Assembly: GCA_019096195.1 (NCBI GenBank)
Contig: JAGTXK010000267.1
Coordinates: forward strand, 62,001 to 126,000
DNA length: 64,000 nt
Source of the DNA: Boletus sp. NGJ
Lineage: Eukaryota > Basidiomycota > Agaricomycetes > Boletales > Boletaceae
Direction: 5' to 3'
The position numbers and the translations under genes are program-made. The notes under the pieces are model-generated. The model saw nothing but the letters and a program-made list of their open reading frames with translations, was not told the DNA's origin and made no database searches. Positions within the stretch are counted from its first letter, which is position 1. Each line of letters starts with the position of its first letter. Shown here in pieces: positions 11,301-30,955 of this stretch.

Positions 11301-12235
11301 TATATGCTTGGCCAGATGTAGCTTGTACCCCACATTTGGTGTATAGCTTACTTAAGCTCAACACTCCCCCTCAAGCCTAATGTAGGCCGAGAATGAGAAT
11401 GAGTTGATGATGTCTGGCTCTTGGTAGAGCCTTTGTCAATATATCTGCTACCATTGTGTCTGTAGGACAATAGTCTAGTCTTATCCACCCTTCTCAGATT
11501 TTATCTCAGAGGTGTAGACTTTTGAGATCAAAATGTTTAGATCGCTTATGAAATTGGGCATTAGTGCCTATCGCAAGTGCAGATTTATTGTCTCCATATA
11601 ATAATGTAGATTCACATGGCATGAACCCAAGTTCTATATATAGATTGCATAGCCATATTACCTCTTGTCCTGCATCAGCCATTGACATGAATTCAGCTTT
11701 GGCAGTCAACAAGGTTGGTGCGTTTCCCTTTTTGGAATGCCATGTGATGGCATCTCCACTTAGGATGAAGACGTTACCATTTATGAAACTAAGGTCGGGG
11801 TTACTTGCAAAGCTCACATCTGCATAACTGTGGAACCCACTGATTTTTGTGTTTTGTGCATATGTGAGACTCAGATCTTTGGTTTCTTTTAGATACCATA
11901 GTACTCTCTTTGCTGCAGTCCAATGCTCCATATCTGGATTGCTATTGAACAAGCACAGCTTATTTACTACATATGCTATATCAGGACAAGTACTGATTGC
12001 AGCATACATCAAAAATCTGGTTAACAACGTATAATTCCCATTTTGGGTATGTGTATCATTTATTTCCGCTCATGATTGCAACTTCACATTTGGATTGAGT
12101 GGTGTAGATACTGGGTTCACATCCTGTATATTGTACTTTTTGAGTAGTTCCTTAATATACTTTGTCTGTCTTATGCAGATCATTCCTTTTGCTCGATCTC
12201 ATGTGATTTTGAGTCCAACAAGTTTATTCAACTTG

Positions 12236-15200
12236 GGAACTAATAAGAGTTCTGCGCCCTCATTCCCTCACATCCCATTTGTGTGAACTCAGTCCTAATC
12301 GTGGGAATCATCTTATCCTATTCGTATCTACTGCTACTACTACAGGTTATGAGCCCTGCGCTCTAGGCCTATCTGAACCCTTCACTTATCCTACCATATG
12401 TGGCAAGACATGTTGCGCTGCCATGCCCAATCGGGCCAGTCCCCTGACCATGCCATGGGCTATGCAAGGTCCATCATCTACGTCACAACCACAGCCACCC
12501 ACTACCAATGCGGCATCTGCTGCAAATGCCACCACTTCCAATTCTGGAAATCAGTCGAGTACCAGGTCGATTACCTCCGTCCCTACTCAAAGTCCTATGG
12601 TAGCTAGTGGAGGCGATAGCAATCAGTTCAACTCATCTTTGACCTTTCCAAAGATTGAGAAGCTTTCCAACGACAACTATAAGTTGTGGAAACGCTGGAT
12701 AGCGATCATCCTCCAAAAGAAGGATGTGTGGGAAGTTGCAACTGGCGAAGTTCCCACACCCACGGATCCTGCCGTGCTCAAAGATTGGAAGTGCAAGGAT
12801 ATACACGGTCAGGAAGTCATTACGACTACTATTAAAAATGACCAGATGAACAATCTTACTGATTGTTCTACTTCTGCTGAGATGTGGAAGGTGTTGAGGG
12901 ACATACATGAACCTCAAGGATATGAATCCGTTAGACAGAGGAGGCACGAGTACTATACTCAGTTAGCCAATGAAGATATGGATTTGCCGACGCATCTCAA
13001 CACTTTATGTGAATTACACAAGCTGTTAGCTGATGTCAGACATCCAATTGAGAAGAAAGATTTCAAATATTCAATGATCTGCTTGCTTCCCAATTGCTGG
13101 AGCTCGTTCATCAGTTTCTATCTAGGTGCTAGGAGTGGCTCTAGGGATAATGAGTGACTCGCATTCATAATGGTCAACAACCTTGTCTCCATGATCCATG
13201 AGGAGGACTGCCACCATTTCCAAGCAAATAGATCGGATGACATTGTCTACACTTCCAAAAACAGCAAGCCACATAAATGTGCTATATGCAGATGCAACAA
13301 CCATGTCACCGCCAATTGCCACTTCAAGGGGAAGCCCAAATGCAGTATATGTGACAGATTTGGTCACAAAGGTGCCAAGTGTTGGAAGAATCCTGCCAAT
13401 AAGGGCAAGGGAAAGGCAACTAATGGGCAGGACAAAAAGAAGTCCATCCCAAAGGGAAAAGAGTGTGCTAAGATTGTCAATAAGGATGAGAGCAAAGATA
13501 GTGATAGCAAACTTGGGAAAAGTTTCAATGCTCATGTAACCATAGATAACAATGCAAGCAAGGCTGATGAGGTCGAATTTTCTACTTATTCGTGGATCGC
13601 GGACTCTAGTGCTATGACACACATATGCGCTCAATGAAAGCATTTGTTGACTATCAGACATTAATGGCTAAGACAGTTACTGGATTGGATAACAAGCCAG
13701 TTACCATATATGGTAAAGGCACCATCATTCTCATTACATGAATCAAGAAACAACTCATTCAAACTAATTAAATAATGTACTACATATACCTGATACACAA
13801 GAAAATCTACTGTCACTTGGGCGAATTGATGCCAAGGGTGGACGATCAGTGTGTGCACGAGGAACATTAGAAATCTATGATGACAAGGAAACAACTAATT
13901 ATAGTTGGTCATCTAAAAAGGAAGCTATACTATCTTGATATAGTAAGTGACACATGCGATGCCATACATGTGGCAATAAAGATTAAGAATGCATATATCT
14001 GAACTGAGTGGCATCGTCATCTCAGACACATAGGTATTAGTGGATTGAGAAAACTACATGGTAAAAATCTAGTCAATGGACTATCTATCAGTGAGAGTCT
14101 GCAAGATTTCAATTGCACTGTGTGCATCCAATTCAAGATCACACGATAGCCAATGCCCAAAACAGGAAGCCAGCGGGAATCCTTATCAGGTGAATTAATT
14201 CACACAGATATGTGGAGACTGGCACAAATCCCATCACTCAAGGGGTATAGGTACTACGTATCATTTATTGACAATGTGACATGATATATTACAATCTTGT
14301 TCATGACAACTAAGGATGAGACTGCTAGCAAGGTAAAACAATATTTAAATTATCTTGAATGACACAAGCAGGTACTACCAAAGGTGATACGTGCTGATAA
14401 TGGACATGAATACATCAACCATGACCTAATCACATGGTGTCTTGATAAGGGAATCGAGGTACAAACAACCACATCTTACATGCCAGAGCAGAATGGCATG
14501 GTGGAATGATGGAATAGAACCATTGTAGAGTTAGGACATGCCATACTTTCTGGCCAAAATATGCCACAGAAGCTCTGGTCTGAAGCAATGAGACATGCAA
14601 CATATATTAGGAATCACACGTTTATCCGATCAGTACCTGATATGATGCCCTACCAAAAATGGCATGGTAGCCAACCAGATATTTCCCACATTCAGGAATT
14701 CAGTTGGAAGGTGTGGATTCTTGACGAATCACTCAATTTATCTAAGTTAGCACCCCATGTCAAAGAATACAATTTTGTAGAACATAAGGATGGCCCAAAG
14801 AGCATCAAATACTATGATGCAGAACATTGCATACTGAAGGTCACATGGAATTATAGATTCCTGATGACAAATCTTCCCATGCCAGTGATGGACCCATGGT
14901 CCAAGGGAGAGGATATCAAGTGTAAACATGTAGATAACAAGGCATTACAAAATGCTAATAAGAAATAGAAATTAGATGACTCAGTAATGAAATCATTGTC
15001 AGAAAATCCAGGCGATCACACAGATGAGTCTAGGATTACTATGGCAGAAACTATCTACATGGCATTCAGTGAAATGGCACTTGGGAATAAAGACCCAAAG
15101 AATCTAGCCAAAGTCAAATGATCATCTGAATGGCCAAAATGGGAAAAGGCCATTAAGACAGAGTTGGAAACATTACATAAGATGGATACCTGGGAATTAA

Positions 15201-16905
15201 CTGAGGCACCCAAAAATAGAAAACCCATATCCAACAAATGGGTATTTGTCAGAAAATATGACAAATATAGAAATACAAGGCACGACTCATTGCCAGAGGA
15301 TATAGCCAAATCTCTGGCATGGATTATAATGAAACATTCTCACCAGTCATATGTCTAGAAACCATATGATCCATTCTCACACTAGCAGTAGTAGAGGACT
15401 GGGAAATACAACAAATGGATGTCTAAAAGAGGAAATATACATGAGTCAGCCTGATGGTTACCATGATGGCATGTCACAGCTATGTCAACTAATAAAGACC
15501 ATATATGGACTAAAGCAGTCTGGTCAAGAATGGAACGAAGAGTTTGATACAAAAATGAAAACCATATGATTCAGACAATTGTACTCTGATCCATGCATCT
15601 ACATAAGATGAGAGGGAGATATGATCAAGATTATCACAGTATGGGTCGACAACCTACTACTACTGTATTTACGAGTGATAAAAATCATATGAGTAATCTC
15701 AAAAGGGAACTAAATGAACTATTTGAGATCACTGAGCTAGACAAGCCAAATAAACTTGTTGGACTCAAAATCACATGAGATCGAGCAAAAGGAATGATCT
15801 GCATAAGACAGACAAAGTATATTAAGGAACTACTCAAAAAGTACAATATGCAGGACGTGAACCCAGTATCTACACCACTCAATCCAAATGTGAAGTTGCA
15901 ACCACGAGCGGAAACAAATGATACACATACCCAAAATGGGAATTATACGTTGTTGACCAGATTTTTGATGTATGCTGCAATCAGTACTTGTCCTGATATA
16001 GCATATGCAGTAAATAAGCTGTGCTTGTTCAATAGCAATCCGGATATGGAGCATTGGACTGCAGCAAAGAGAGTACTATGGTACCTAAAAGGAACCAAAG
16101 ATCTGAGTCTCACATATGCACGAAACACAGAAATCAGTGGGTTCCACAGTTATGCAGATGTGAGCTTTGCAAGTAACCCCGACCTTAGTTTCATAAATGG
16201 TAACGTCTTCATCCTAAGTGGAGATGCCATCACATGGCATTCCAAAAAGGGAAACGCACCAACCTTGTCGACTGCCGAAGCTGAATTCATGTCAATGGCT
16301 GATGCAGGACAAGAGGTGATATGGCTATGCAATCTATATATAGAACTTGGGTTCATGCCATGTGAACCTACATTATTATATGGAGACAATAAATCTGCAC
16401 TTGCGATAGGCACTAATGCCCAATTTCATAAGCGATCTAAACATTTTGACCTCAAAAGTCTACACCTCTGAGATAAAATCTGAGAAGGGTGGATAAGACT
16501 AGACTATTGTCCTACAGACACAATGGTAGCAGATATATTGACAAAGGCTCTACCGAGAGCCAGACATCATCACCTCATTCTCATTCTCGGCCTACATTAG
16601 GCTTGAGGGGGAGTGTTGAGCTTAAGTAAGCTATACACCAAATGTGGGGTACAAGCTACATCCGGCCGAGCATATAGTATGGCGGCAAGGGGCACAACAC
16701 CAAAATATCGAGGGCATGTCCCCTCATATTGCAGACGAGTAAATAGCTTAGAAAATCAATAGAATACACTAGTGTAAGTACGAAGGCTACCAGAGGGGAC
16801 TAATAAGAGTTCTGCGCCCTTCGTTCCTCACATCCCATTCGTGCGAACTCAGTCCTAATCGTGGGAATCATCTTATCCTATTCGTATCTACCGATACTAC
16901 TACAA
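12236..16905 (+). mobile_element. Ty1/Copia LTR retrotransposon fossil, nearly full length
   Basis: Plus-strand element. 12236-12345 is the last ~110 bases of a 5' LTR; the rest of that LTR is missing where the copy meets the inverted partner. A tRNA-primer-like site follows immediately (GGTTATGAGCCC near 12345). Gag spans about 12430-13640 with two CCHC knuckles (CAICRCNNHVTANCH type, about 13280-13385), then protease and integrase (about 13590-14960), reverse transcriptase (about 15130-15790) and RNase H (to about 16560). A polypurine tract (GAGGGGGAG) ends just before the 3' LTR at 16614-16905 (TG...CA, 292 bp). It is broken by more than ten disruptions. The LTR ends differ at roughly 7 of 105 comparable bases, so it is not a young insertion. 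Confidence 0.88.
16614..16905 (+). repeat. Copia 3' LTR, uninterrupted copy
   Basis: The 292 bp LTR begins TGTTGAGCTTAAG and ends TACTACTACA. Three relatives lie in the window: the split minus-strand LTR (7868-8096 with 11301-11363) and the partial 5' LTR (12236-12345). It is the empty-site reference for the DNA transposon insertion at 8097-11300. Confidence 0.85.
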
Positions 16906-17043
16906 CTTCCAATTTCAAATTCAACTACCACGTAACGCTCCTGTTGGATACACTACATTACTTGCTATCATATATGTATGGCCAAATGAGCCAACCTACG
17001 ACTTCCAGTGGGAGTATAGTACTATAGTTAGTATATGTACTAC

Positions 17044-19059
17044 TCAGATACTCTGATAGATCTTCATCTTCCCCGCTCCACCGCGCACGACCGTCTCCCT
17101 CCCCCCTCTCAACCCCTTCCATGCCTTGTACGCATTCCTCCGACGTTCTACACTTATTCGGTAACACGCCGGCAACCACTCGTTTACAGTCTGCCCCACT
17201 CCGTAGCGTCCCTCGGCTGCCACGCCCCTGGCGTTGTCAAGCCCCAGTACCATCAACGCGAGCGCCCGCGCACATAACCACGCATGAACCATCCCCTCGC
17301 CAGAGTATCCCGCCGCAACCCACTCTCCAGGATCTACCGCCCTCGCCCTCTGTCCCCTCTCCGGTACCCTCACTCCTGGTGTAGGCGACCGCCGGCCTGA
17401 GATAGCGCTTGGGATTCGGCCCACCCAGGGGAACTCATCGACCGAGACACTCAGTATGCCACTCCAGAGCGCTTTGACTCTTCCAGCAGCCCATGGATCT
17501 CCATTCTGCCTGTGAGCGTCCACGTACGCGTCGTCACCCACCGGAGATTCAGCGGTGGAGATCCCCTCAGCTCCCCAATTAGTGGCCCCAAAATAGACAG
17601 GGAGCGCCCCCGATACATGTGCCGCGCTATGCACGTCATACATACCTCTCGATGCCCGTCTGCACACTCCATTCTTGGAATCGGTATCAGGAGGCGCCTC
17701 GCGACCCCCACCAAACATGAGTTCATGCTCTCCGTCCGGAAGTTGTGTGAGGTAGTCAAAGCCCTTCTTTGCGGGGCTATCATAAAATATATAGGACCGT
17801 CGCCCGTGTTTCTTCTGTGCGTTATTGGTTCCAATCCCTCGAAACTGGAGAGCCGTCCCGGGTCGTTGTGCGCTCATCGTCTCTCGAATTCTGTACACCA
17901 CATCTGCAAGGCCGGGAACAAGCATTCCGACGTATGCATTTGTGAGATGGACGACGTGAGAGGTAGTCAATTTTCCACGAGGTGTGGCCAAGGAAAAATA
18001 TGGGTTTGTGGTCGAGGGTTCGGTGATGGATGTGCATGGCGCGTGTGTGAAAAGTTGAAAGCTACACGGTGTTAGTCAAACAAGTGTCGGTGAGCCAGAT
18101 AACCAGAAACACGTTTGGAAAGACACCCACTGTTTGGGGTATTCCTCCAGGAGCCGCAAAAGAATGTCTGTGACGAAACGATAGGGTTGTACCGCACCCG
18201 CGCGCGTTGTGATGCACCCGGTGGCTAGCGACGACAGGTTATATCTCTAGCAACAACATCGCTTAGAACGGGCACACGCCCCGACATACAAGTAACCCAC
18301 GCACCCTTCGAGCATCTTCACCTTCCCAAATACGAAACGTGTTGGCTTCTTGAGGCATATCTGCCTTGTAGACGCTCAGTTTTCGCTTTGCCTCCGAAAA
18401 AACCTTCTCATCAAAGAAAACGTCCACGGAATGCACTTCCCGGCAGTCAGCATCGTCAGCCTCAGCCTCCGCGACCGCTGGTAATACCTCCAGGTGCGCA
18501 AGTCGGAAGCGCATGACCTGCTGCGCAGCAACCTTGCCAAGACTCCGTTTCAAGTCCTCATAATCGTGGTATAGTGGCGGGTTGATGTGTCCTCCATTCC
18601 TGAATTACAGCGCCCTTGCTTTCAGCGTGGCCGCACGATCAATAGTCATACCCTAACCCACCTCCCCGTCGCCCCGGAACATGTCTCCTGCGCCTCCAAC
18701 ATGACGACGCTCAACGGCTCACTGTTGTTATCTTGTTCTTGGTCAATGTCAAGCAAGGTCCTTGCAAATGATGCGCCAGATATTCCAGAACCAATGATAA
18801 CTATGAGGTGGCGCATGAGCGAGCCTGAATACAGCAACGTTTTAAGATAAAGACACTCACCAACGTCTGCGTGAGGAGGGAATTTGTCATTGGAGGTATG
18901 GGTGGAAATGGGAGACGGTGGAAACGTCCAGAATGACTGTGTTGGTTCTTGGATAGGGAATGCAGGGCACGAAGGAAGCTCCGAAGCAACACCACGTTTC
19001 TCGGATTGGCCTTCACCGGTACTCTGAAGTAGTTGGAGACGTGAAACGCAGTTGCCCAT
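17044..19059 (-). CDS. FAD-dependent oxidoreductase, DAO family
   Basis: Minus-strand gene of five exons. The first exon starts at ATG 19059 (the frame is open to 19074, but there it has only a TTG). It carries a fungal N-terminal leader with EPTQSFW, then intron 1, then the FAD-binding Rossmann motif VVIIGSGISGASFARTLL. After intron 2 follows GRNGGHINP, the hallmark of the fungal DAO subgroup, then a helical region (18553-18290) and AVQPYRFVTDILLRLLEEYP in a short exon near 18230-18130. The last exons hold the substrate domain and the C-terminal FAD contact WVAAGYSGEGM near 17320. These enzymes oxidise amines, amino acids or glycine-like substrates; the actual substrate is unknown. No secretion signal is obvious. 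The C-terminal part has low-complexity GR-rich stretches. It ends at a stop at 17044. Confidence 0.85.
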
Positions 19060-19450
19060 AGTGCAATTGTCCAAGTCGCTGAAAGAAGGGGATCAACTTG
19101 AATGACAGAGCTGGAAGGGATAGTTCAGGAGAGAAAGCACGTAGAGGGCGAGCCGCCCATTTCACGGGGTAGATATGGTTAGGTCGAGCCACCCAATTGG
19201 GATGGGTCTACGGCCACGCTAGATATGAGCTATGAGCCGAGATCTATAAATGTGGCAGTCTGAGCACTGGAACAGCAGAGGTGATAGTGGATATTTGATG
19301 CCGTATTCCTCGGATGTTCTTATCGCCCTTGCGTGTGATAACGATGAAACCGTCCTGGCCCAGGCTCCGTCCGGTGAAGCGGAAAATAATCATAATAATA
19401 ATTGCAAACACTGATTAGTGTGGGAGAACTAAGAGGGGAATTTGAATTGA
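19060..19450. other. Intergenic, MSH4 3' flank and FAD oxidoreductase promoter
   Basis: No convincing gene. A short minus-strand frame (about 19390-19290) can be read but has no identifiable family and no start. The spacer should hold the MSH4 3' end and the promoter of the downstream minus-strand oxidoreductase gene. Confidence 0.4.
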
Positions 19451-22400
19451 TCAAACAGAAGTCTCGTGGAAAACTTGGATAAGGTCCTTTTGAAACCGAG
19501 CAAGATACGTCACTAATTCCTCCTCAGGGAGGGTGGAGTAGTCCAAAGCTTGTATGAGTTGGGAGCGGAGCTTGAGTGAGCCACCAAACAATGACAATGA
19601 TTGGTTTGGAAACAAGGGATAACAGGTGCAAGACGCACCTTGACGACAGCTCGACGGCGCGTCGCCATGATAGTCGTTTGACTTTCTTCTTCGCTTCGGG
19701 CATGTAGGTCTGCCAGCGCGTTTGCTACCCTCCTACCTTCTCCTATAACATCGCTGGGCAAATCGGCAAGTCGAGCAAGTTCGAGACCTAACGGGTTATT
19801 ATTGTAGTAGCAACTCGTCCTTCATGACCGAGAGCCAACCATAGTGATCCAGATCTTCCGGGAGACCGTCCATTATCCTATATCGAGTTGGATTTGATAC
19901 ATTCGGAAACTTGCGCGGAGGTTACCTACTTGTACCTGAATACCATGCCTAGGCTAGACGCCGATTTCCGCGTATGCTAACAGAGGATTCCTCTCGTGAC
20001 GGCAGTTTGGAAAGTCACAGTTACTTACCTGGACCGAAAGATGTAGACTAGAAAAAAACTCAGATAATTATGCAATGCCGTATCTAAGATCAGGTCTTAC
20101 TTCACCACCGAGGGTTGCCGGGATAGTGTTGTCGACAACTCATGAAAGTGGCTAAGGGGAAGTGTGAAACGACAATGGATATGAAGAAAGGAAGAACGAA
20201 CGTTGCGAACAACACAAAGCACTAAACACGAGAAGTCAGCAAAGTCGATTGCCAACCCCACACCCACCTTGATCTTGATCAACTCTTCTGCAATGGCGTG
20301 CGCAATTCCAACGCCCTCGCAAGGAGAAGTTCCACGACCCAACTCGTCCACTATGACAAGTGTTCTAGGCGTTGCGAGGCCTATTCCAAGGTGAGTACAA
20401 ATTCTCGCGGAACAAGGGGACTTTCCTAGTATCATCGCTGAGGAAGTCATCTCATTTGCAAATGTGCTCAGGCTTTTCTCCATGTCATCGTCATTGGACA
20501 AACGAGACAAGAGGGCATCGTGAATGCTGAAAATATGGATGACTCTGGAAACCATGCGTGAGTTTAAATCGGAGAACCCACCGAAAGCTTGCATAGTCAG
20601 CGGGAACAAAGCAACCACACATTGCCATGATGACCAAGAGGCCCGTCTGACGAAGATACGTACTCTTCCCTGAATACATATGAGGAAGGTGTTTCCATTG
20701 CCGATTATTAGCGTACCGGACATACTAGTGGCAAAACACTGAGTTATCCGCTCTCAGAGAAAGTGATACACTCACTTCGGGCCTTGAATGATTTGGAAGT
20801 GAGATGCATCACAACAGTAGACGTCATTCGCAACCAATGTCCCAGCAGCATTGACAGTTTCAAGAATCGGGTGCCGACCCGATTTGACCGCAAGAGTACC
20901 TGTAAACTCTGGGCGGACTGCACAATTATACAACGTAATTTGTCCATAATACTCGCAATAGTGGCACAAAAATCACCATAGTTTCTCACTGCAACGAGGA
21001 TTAGCACTGACTCGTGCATTGTAAGTCGATACTCACTTATAGAAGCATGCGCAAACGACCAAAGAAGGTCAATCAAAGCCACCTGTCAAAGTGAGGAATC
21101 GCCGAGATGATGGGGGGGAAGTATATACCGCTTCAGACGCAGTGTAGAGAGCACCAGAGTGCGATAATACTTCATCTACCAACTCTTGGATAACCCTGGT
21201 GGCGTCATTCAGTGCATTGATACTAAGGCAGGTAAATACTTACTTGTCACTGAGAATTAAAGTCTCGTCCAGCGCGTCCTTCATCCGCGCATTCATCTTT
21301 TTCTGAAAATAGCTAGCGTGCAAGTTATCTTCGAAGCAAGCCGAGTTTACACACCAATTCCATGCTCGAAAATACCCATCTTCCTTTTTGTGCAGACACG
21401 TTCAAAAAACTTTTGGGAAGCTCTCCTTCCAAATCATCTTTCTTCAGTGCAAAGATAAAACCACTTCCTTGGTAGACCAATGTCATCGGTAATCCGTGCT
21501 TCTCTGATAATGCGGTATTCAACTGATATATATCGCCAACATTTTCTTTGAATGTTTCTCGCGCCACGTCAAGGAGACGGTTACGGTTAGCCTGGAATAA
21601 GGATGTCGGGAATTCGTTGAGCCCAAGCATGGAACATCTTACCTTTACCGCATATACTCTAGCATTGACGGCCGCGAGACCACCCTGAATGTGATAACAA
21701 AGTCAGGGAGCGGAGCGGCACTCTACGTAGTTCAAACCTTGTTGAGACCGACTCCGTCATTCAAATGATCCGTTATAAGGTCTGCGATAAGCGCAAGACG
21801 GTTGTCCGAAATCATCTAAAAGATTCATTAAATGGTGTGTGTGTATCGGCTAGCTGTACATACCTCATGTATGATTTGTAAGAGTTGAGATTTGCAATTT
21901 GCCAATGCTCTTTGAAGGAAAGGGAGGCTTCGAATGACACTCTGAAGAGCGAGCATCTGGGAAACCCGAGCAGACGCAGACTTGGCGGAATTTGATGGGC
22001 GAACTTCAAATGTTGCAAGCTAACCGAGTAGGGGTGTGAACTACTGCCAGAAGTAGGGGCTGGGGCCTCTGACCGATGATATTAACTTGTCGAAGTCCAG
22101 CTTGTTGAGATACCTGAGCGCGTTCCGTATCTCAGAGAACCGATCTTCGTTCTGCACTAGCTCTGTATGATGAATAAGGATAGAAACGCAGGATATCGGA
22201 ACGTTAAATTGCCTGTCACAACATCAAGGCGGGCATTGATAGCCTCAATACCTGTAAAGTTGAGTGTTTCATTGGGAGCTGATGGTCACGGCAGCTCAAG
22301 TGGGAATTCAGGTACCTGTTACTGGAGCCAAGATATTCGTCCGCAATAAGCGAGAAGCCATCGCAGTATACGTGTAATTGAGAACTCTGCTCTCATAAAT

Positions 22401-23346
22401 TCAATCAGTAAAGCACCAGAAAGAGTGTCTCACCCAAAGAGCGTGTGTGAGGATTTCTTGCGCATAACATTCTTGACGAGTTCAAGATTTTTTGCTGTTT
22501 CGGGGTCAATCAGCATCGTGCCTTCAACGGATGTGTAGTGTATGCGAAGTGAACTGGCTGAAAAACGGGTATTCAAGCGGTTTTCAGCGTACTTGAACAA
22601 TGCGCACGCAGCAGAAAGTGCGTAGTACCTATCAACGCGTCGATTTCAGCGCAGGGCACAAACCTGAGATGCATATAGGCTGCACTTGTCTGAGACGGAA
22701 ACGAGCGTGGCAGCCCGTTCGTCATTATCGACGCATAATTGCGTGATGAAGTCCATCCCTGCAGCAAGTTACGACCGGACAGCCGCTAACGCGCGATGGA
22801 CATACCTGCCCCGTCGTTCCAATACTTCCTTGCGACGGGCTCTACGGGTATGTTAGGAAACTCCTCCATAATAAACTGGACAAGTAAGGACGTGGTTGGT
22901 GGCTTCTTCCCCGCAGACGTCAATGTCGCATCCGTAGCAGCGATGAATGTATCAGGGACAAGAACAAGCGAGGGATAATGGATGTGCATCTGATGCAGCG
23001 TCTTGACGTACGTCGGACAATCTGCCAGCTTCAGATAGAAAGACTCAGCGCATAACCCAGATCAGACAATGAAGAAACGATTGCTCTTGGTGAGGTATAG
23101 CTTCAACCCTACCTGGACGAGCATGACGCGTCCCGTGTCTTTATCCATTGCCGCGATGCCCACTTCGTGTGCGACTCCACGACTTTCGAGGAGAGCAATT
23201 ACATAGCTGCCTTCATGTCTTATTGACGCGGCGGTCTGCGGGCGAGCAGTTCCTGGACGCGTCGTTCCCGAACGTGACTGCCCAGTCCATGGACGCGTTG
23301 TGTTAGTACACCCCGAGCCTAAAGGACGAGATGGTGTAGAAGACAT
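19451..23346 (-). CDS. MSH4: MutS homologue 4, meiotic crossover factor
   Basis: Minus-strand gene with many short introns; stop at 19451-19453. The start is ATG 23346, because the open frame above it (to 23415) has no ATG. It lacks the mismatch-recognition domain I, as expected for MSH4: after a Ser/Thr/Arg-rich leader the protein goes straight into the domain II-like run [20 protein letters not shown]. Lever and clamp regions follow (about 22990-21320). The ATPase has Walker [14 protein letters not shown], built from three exons including an 8-nt exon at 20717-20724, and [13 protein letters not shown] near 20340. MSH4 pairs with MSH5 as a sliding clamp on meiotic recombination intermediates in the nucleus. 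The C-terminus ends in a short helical tail. Family assignment is firm; several internal exon borders were not checked one by one. Confidence 0.92.
20717..20724 (-). other. MSH4: 8-nt microexon inside the MSH4 Walker A motif
   Basis: Read on the minus strand, acceptor CACTAG is followed by TATGTCCG and then donor GTACGC. Joining the neighbours (GGCCCGAA before, GGAAGAGTACG after) gives G-P-N-M-S-G-K-S-T, the exact Walker A of MutS proteins. No other combination of nearby sites gives this motif in frame. Confidence 0.8.
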
Positions 23347-23695
23347 TTCTATGGACAATATCTGTGGAGGAAGTGATGGTATAGCGATAGTGGGCAGTGG
23401 GCACAGCGCAGACAATTAATGAGATTCATTTCACACGCAAATGCAAATCTAGCTCGTGTACTAAAAATGTGTGCTTATTCTACATGGAAATGCTGGACAT
23501 GGAAAAAGGGCGACAAAAACATAAAGACGATGAAAGACGACAAAGGTGAGGCAAGACGAGGTGTTAACTAGATACCGTGACATCTCAACTGCCCGCACGT
23601 CAACTGCCGCATCTTCGGCAATGACGACGGTCACATGACACACGAACAAAATGAGGGACCCCACAGGGGATCAACAAGAGGTGAGTGCAGGAAAC
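23347..23695. other. Intergenic between RPB1 stop and MSH4 start
   Basis: About 350 bases between two minus-strand genes. It should contain the RPB1 3' untranslated region and the MSH4 promoter. No ATG-initiated gene with a recognisable product is seen; a short frame at 23461-23664 is not convincing. Confidence 0.5.
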
Positions 23696-30347
<6,652 letters not shown>

Positions 30348-30955
30348 GACTAGGAGGGATAGAAATTAAACGCGCGTCTGAATCAGACAGTGGGGAAGTG
30401 TATTATAAGGGAGGGGAAAGAAGGTCCAAAACGTGAATTAACGCGAATCGGGGGTCGTAAAGGTCTTTTCCAGGAGGAACGTCGAGTATTTGCGACTTTT
30501 TGGGCCTTGATGTAGGACCGTTGGAGTGGCTGAGGAGGCGGAAAAAAGACGAACAAAACCGTGGAAAAACGGGTAAATGAGATTCCTTTGGTGTTGTATA
30601 ATGACAGGGGCTCGAAAGGACACCTTGCAGGGATCGTTGAGGTGCACGACGAGGAGCGCTGTTTGACCCGGTCTCGAGAGACGATGGCCGTTTGGGAACA
30701 ACCTGTGAATGAGTCGCACGTTCCAACTCCGCCACAATTCACAAGCGTGCCGGCTCCGAGTGACTCCTGTGACTCCTGTCACACAAAGTAACAAAAAAGG
30801 CAGAACACCGGCAACAATGGGGGTAGATTGGAGAGCCGCCTTGATCGGCATAGCTGTGACTTTTGCGTCGGAGCTTGAATATCGCCCCACAGCTGAGGCG
30901 GCAGGCTGCGGCTGTGCGCTCAGCAGTTATTGAGGCGTACAACCACCAGAACAAG
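30348..30955. promoter_or_regulatory. Divergent RPB1 / VPS27 promoter region
   Basis: 608 bases between two divergent start codons (RPB1 at 30347, VPS27 at 30956). The short frames seen on both strands lack family signatures. An AT-rich patch lies near 30585-30610. No specific factor site can be claimed. Confidence 0.45.

Larger units (their letters stand above)
7868..12225 (-). mobile_element. Ty1/Copia fossil, 3' part only, split by a DNA transposon
   Basis: Minus-strand partial Copia element. The 3' LTR occupies 7868-8096 plus 11301-11363 and is interrupted by the Tc1/mariner element at 8097-11300. Inside it, 11364-12225 matches the inverse of 15750-16613 of the neighbouring plus-strand copy and covers the end of reverse transcriptase and RNase H (recognisable from 12027 to 11506). 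Gag, protease, integrase and the 5' LTR are absent. It is broken. RNase H is about 96% alike between the two copies at protein level, so the pair is moderately recent. It ends abruptly where it meets the plus-strand copy at 12225-12236. Confidence 0.85.

Noticed and set aside
19290-19390. Short minus-strand frame that could be an extra exon after MSH4
   Set aside because: MSH4 has a clear stop at 19451 with a family-like C-terminus. The later frame has no start, no clear splice link and no identifiable homology.
30348-30955. Small protein genes in the RPB1/VPS27 spacer
   Set aside because: Several overlapping frames of 70-150 codons on both strands, none with a family signature. The spacer is the size expected for a divergent promoter.
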